A program made the position numbers and the translations under genes. From Sialis fuliginosa (Eukaryota > Arthropoda > Insecta > Megaloptera > Sialidae), in assembly GCA_961205875.1 (NCBI GenBank), contig OY540810.1, forward strand, positions 31,558,001-31,622,000: a stretch of 64,000 nucleotides of DNA. Direction: 5' to 3'. The notes beneath the pieces are model-generated. The model had not been told where the DNA came from. It did no database searches and was given only the letters and a program-made list of their open reading frames with translations. Each line of letters opens with the position of its first letter. Position 1 is the first letter of the stretch. Positions 60,081 to 64,000 of the stretch are shown here, piece by piece.

Positions 60081-60330
60081 ACTAGAGTGATCTCGTCCGT
60101 CCCCGCACCGCCGACGCACCGAGGTTATGAATGAACTCGGGACCCGCTCTCACCGCTCACCGCACCCGGCCCAGCCGTACCCAAACGGCTTACTTTACTA
60201 TGAGGATTACTACTATGAGATGGTGCATCAAGACAGGAAGTGCCGCCGCCCTGGGGACTTCTGTTGTTGTTCCTCTGGCACCGCGGATGATGACAGCTCG
60301 AGCTGGCCGTGCATATTAATCAACAAACGG

Positions 60331-63300
60331 TCATTGATGAGGTTTTTTACAGTCGCGGTTTTTAGTTGGTCTTTTATGCCGGTGTAATTGAGTGTTTCCG
60401 CAAAATCTAGTACACGCCTCTCTATATCTATTAATGTATGCATAGAAATCGATGTTATTAAATTTCATTTATTCAAATTTGTATTTTGGTACTAAATAAG
60501 GAAACCATTTCTTAAATTATCAAGAAATTAGAATACATTATCTTCTTTTTTATTCATCACAAATTATCTGCTCAGTTCATTAAGAAATAATTAACCAATG
60601 TTTAATCTATTCGGAGAAAAAATAACAAAACCACAAAATTATAATTATTTTTTAATAGTTGTATTCATTGATAAGTAAAATGTAGGTACACAATTGTGAC
60701 AAGCATTAACATTTTCATTGATAATTAAGTTTAATTAGTATAGTTGACAAGCTTAATTGAAAGAATCATACCTAAATGTACGTATACTTTTCAGTTACTA
60801 TATCTACTTTGATATACATATGTATATGTAATATGTATGGGATTCAGAAGTCGTCTGCCACTCTAAAGGTCAGAATCGCTTACAACAGATTCGAAATATT
60901 AAGACAAACATCATCGGTTATCTTTTTCTAGAGCGGAGCTTATATAGTTACATCATTTTAAATAAAAACACAAATATACGTCCATTTCGTTAATTAATTT
61001 TATATCAAGTTTAATATATTTAAATACTAAAATTCGGAATATCAAATATTTATTGCCATTTCATTATCAAATATCAGTTTATTAACGCGACAAAAAAGAT
61101 GCAAATTACACCTACAAACCGAGTGTAGCAAAAGTTAATAAAAATGTATTTCAGTGCGAGCATTTATTATTGCAAATATAAATTTCGATACCAGCATTCT
61201 GCTCCTTGTGTGTTATATAAATAAATCCACAGGGTTTCGTAGAGTACTTAATCAAAAATTAGCATCACGCTCAATAACAAAGAAACCAGTAACAATGTAT
61301 ACCAACTTAAGAATCTTAAAAATATAAATTATGTTCTGTAAAACCCTCCCGTTTATAAAACACTCTAAGTATACATAATTAACTTATTTAATCTAATTAA
61401 ATCGTATAAAGCGATATAAAAAGGGCAATTAAAAGCGTTAAGATTACAACAAAACCATATAAAAAATGGTTCAATTGACAAAACTAACAGAAGCCTAGCA
61501 CTAAATCTGACTCATGTAAGATGAATCAGCTAGCAGTTTAAGTATAATTATGTAATAAAATTCAGTGATTGTATAATAACCACGCCAACTGTGTACACAG
61601 AATTTATTTACAGCTTATATAACATCTACCATACATTGTTACGTACTTGTACATACATACTAGATAGTATTATATTCATTCACAATGTATACATACTATC
61701 ATCAATAGCATGTGAAAACTATTTCTGAACATTAAATAAAATGAGCTGTCCAGAAACCAAAAATGGTTTTATAATTTTGGTATACCTGATTGTGAGTAGG
61801 TATATACATATCTTCTTTATTACCTAATGAAAACCGAACAAATATATATTATAATATTTTATAATTACGGTTCTTAAGGACCACTAATAACATGAACTAT
61901 TCAGTTAAGTTGCACATTTATATTTTCATAATTCAAAACGATGAATTGGAACTTTATTTCTATGTTAGATATCAAATACCTACAAGGTGTTTAATAAAGT
62001 AATGGACATTTTAAAGGGCATACTGACTAATATGAATTTAAAATGTCTAATCAACATACATAGATCTGTAAAGGGATATGATTGATTTCTAAATTCGTCA
62101 AGTTGTTTATTGCTACATTAACAAGACTCGGATTCGCGTAAAAAGTAATTTATTCGTTAAAAAAACATTAAAGAAAACTACTGTAATATGCGATGAAACA
62201 CTAGTCGAAAATATAATGAACAAAAACACCCAAGTATATTATAAAATAATTTATTATTAAACTTATAAAAATGTGCATTATTTATTCTTAAAAAATAATG
62301 GGATGGGTGGGAGATGGAGTTGAACGGTTTCATGTTTTCGAATTTCGACTGTTACCATTCGAAAGAGTATAAAAAAGTTTTATACTATATATTTTTTTAT
62401 ATCTTCATTAGTCTCAGAGTTATTTGAAATGTACGATTATTTTGCATATTTTCATAGGGTTATTTCACCCCCTTAAACCGTTTTATCGCAGCTAAAATTT
62501 TTCTTATACTTCTCCTCTAACTATACAAAATTTGAATTCGATACAATTTTTTTGTCGCTTGAAAAAGTTCCCTGTTTGTTATTGTACAAAAACTAACTTG
62601 TCACTGTACAAGAAACTTCCCATTCCTTACTTTTATAAAAAAAACAAATTCTCTGAAAAGTGCATTATAATTATAGTGGTGTCATTTCGTAATTACGCGA
62701 AGGGTACACTTGAAACAGAATAAATAAGGGAGAAAGAAGAACCTATATACGTGTTGTTTTCTTTAAAACTTACACTCACCAAACAACAACATTACATTGA
62801 TGTGTTCCCAGTATTTACACTTGTGTAAGTTAATTATGTTATGTATCAAAATAAACATCACATATCGAATGCATTATGTAGTATAAAATGGACATACTAA
62901 CTGCTCAGAAGTTAAAACGTAAAGGAGGTTGGGGCGTTACAAGACATTATGAAAACGCCTTCAAAATTATTATATTTTAAAGATAAAACAAATTGTTGGA
63001 ACTCAAAGAGATTTGGAAGTTTGTTTTTGCAGATAAAATTGAAAAGTCTAACGTATATGTGAATTTTTTTTATATCTGAATGAAAACTAAGCATGAGATT
63101 AATTAAATTAATTTATTTATTTATTATAAAAACTTTTATAATTAATTATGACTTCTGGGTACAAGTCACACAAATCAGAAGAATATACATATAATCATTT
63201 TTATAAAAATATTTTATAATTTTGCAGGTGATTTAAAAAATATACATGTAAAAATTACATACTTGTAAACATCTACAATAAGCATACATATGTATATATA

Positions 63301-64000
63301 ATACGAAAAGCAATAGTTTATACAGCTGTAGAGTATAAATACACTAACGTTAAATATAGTTTAACAAAGAGAAATCATTTAAAACCCGATTTCACATGCT
63401 TTGCAAACAACATTCAATATATCATTCATTTCTAGTAAATAAAATAAGAAATATATCCATGCTTTCATATTGAAAATGATCCATGAAAGAGTACAATATA
63501 TAAATAGGTCAAACATTACCGATACTATGTAGATTTCTTAAATTCAAGAATAAGGGATAAATTACATATCATTGTATTGAATGACAATAAGATTAAAAAT
63601 AAGTATGTTTGTACTATACTGTACTTATTTAATGTTATTTATTTAAGGAATGAACACTTGGGAATGATCTTATAAGGTGATGACCCCTTTTAGTTTTGAC
63701 AAAAATACGTTATTTATACAGAAAATAAAACACAAGATGAAATCCACACCAGAAAATAAAATAAGTCACATATTTTTATATATATTTTTTATATAGATTT
63801 AACTATTTTAAAATATTTAGTTTTTTGTGTAACTTACAATACAGGACCTTTTTAGCATTGAAAAGAAAATAGTAAGCCCTTTAATTATGCAATGTATGAT
63901 AGAAGACAATACTTAAACCCAGATGTTAAAAAATCCAAGAATTACCATTGTAAATGTTTTTACGTTGGTATGAAAAAAATCATTCGCTGTTAAATAAAAG
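60331..64000. other. Upstream flank of pointed
   Basis: AT-rich sequence beyond the promoter-like region. It contains one family D repeat (60833-61075). A stretch at 62280-62490, with a CCCCCTTA motif near 62470, has a retroposon-like look but cannot be assigned. No gene was found; the short open frames lack recognisable motifs. Confidence 0.6.
60833..61075 (+). mobile_element. Family D repeat, copy 4 (3' truncated)
   Basis: Matches the first half of copy 3 closely (CAGAATCGCTTACAACAGAT and onward) and stops after TATCAAATATTTATTGCCAT. Confidence 0.7.

Larger units (their letters stand above)
59340..60330 (-). promoter_or_regulatory. Probable promoter/5' leader region of the P2-type pointed transcript
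   Basis: This is the longest stretch of raised GC and CpG content in the window, just upstream of the candidate first coding exon. It contains a GAGAGAGAGAGAGA run (60054-60072), the type of sequence bound by GAGA factor in insect promoters, a perfect ETS consensus ACTTCCGGT (59438-59446), and CA/AACAAC-rich leader-like sequence (59640-59960). Open frames cross it on both strands (60127-60387 plus, 60443-60228 minus), but neither resembles a known protein. I read them as GC-driven, though a spliced leader exon or a divergent transcript on the plus strand cannot be excluded. The exact start site is not visible. Confidence 0.55.

Noticed and set aside
60127-60443. Plus frame of 86 codons and minus frame of 71 codons in the promoter region
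   Set aside because: No known family, no convincing donor in the right phase for joining to pnt, and the GC content explains the absence of stops. Kept only as a possibility in the promoter entry.

Overview
The window looks like AT-rich intronic DNA of an insect. It holds the 5' half of one large gene on the minus strand: the Ets1/2-class transcription factor Pointed (pnt). A moth, butterfly or close relative is the best guess. That guess rests on the very long AT-rich introns, a Helitron with the ends typical of the common lepidopteran type, hAT-like MITEs with GGGCCGGATTAA ends, and 'ACGGAACCCTA' repeats. It is an inference from repeat character, not a proven assignment.

Gene layout (transcription runs right to left). 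A GC-rich, GAGA-rich region at about 59.34-60.33 kb is the probable promoter and leader. A candidate first coding exon (59030-58958) encodes a 24-residue N-terminus. An 11.7-kb intron follows. The second exon (47307-47191) carries the PPLTP MAP-kinase acceptor site and the start of the PNT domain. After a 16.6-kb intron comes the main PNT (SAM-like) exon (30618-30418). After a 2.3-kb intron comes a Gly/Pro/Ala/Gln-rich linker exon (28134-27838). The DNA-binding ETS domain was not found, so it should lie beyond the left edge, at least 27.8 kb further on. Every splice junction is phase 1 and the four exons join in frame. The MAPK acceptor threonine falls at predicted residue 34, close to Thr38 of vertebrate ETS1. 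No other convincing protein-coding gene was found on either strand.

Region by region: 1-27.8 kb is intron filled with small non-autonomous DNA transposons (MITEs), a mariner 5' fragment, a Helitron and foldback elements. 28-47 kb holds the PNT exons plus further MITEs, an internally deleted mariner, and a GC-rich island at 34.86-35.0 kb with two inverted ETS-like sites. 47-59 kb is the first coding intron, with a cleanly flanked hAT-like MITE (8-bp target duplication) containing another insertion, a long foldback element and more family members. 59-64 kb is promoter and upstream flank. Most of the repeated sequence falls into about a dozen families recognised by terminal inverted repeats or by several copies in the window.

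No exotic new system is evident. The points most worth following are the exon architecture of pnt, an arginine at a position used for ERK docking in ETS1, the GC-rich islands within the introns, and several apparently uncatalogued TIR elements, especially a 1.1-kb element with perfect 35-bp ends and a family whose two TIR arms vary together. All repeat boundaries were read by eye and should be taken as good to a few bases at best.
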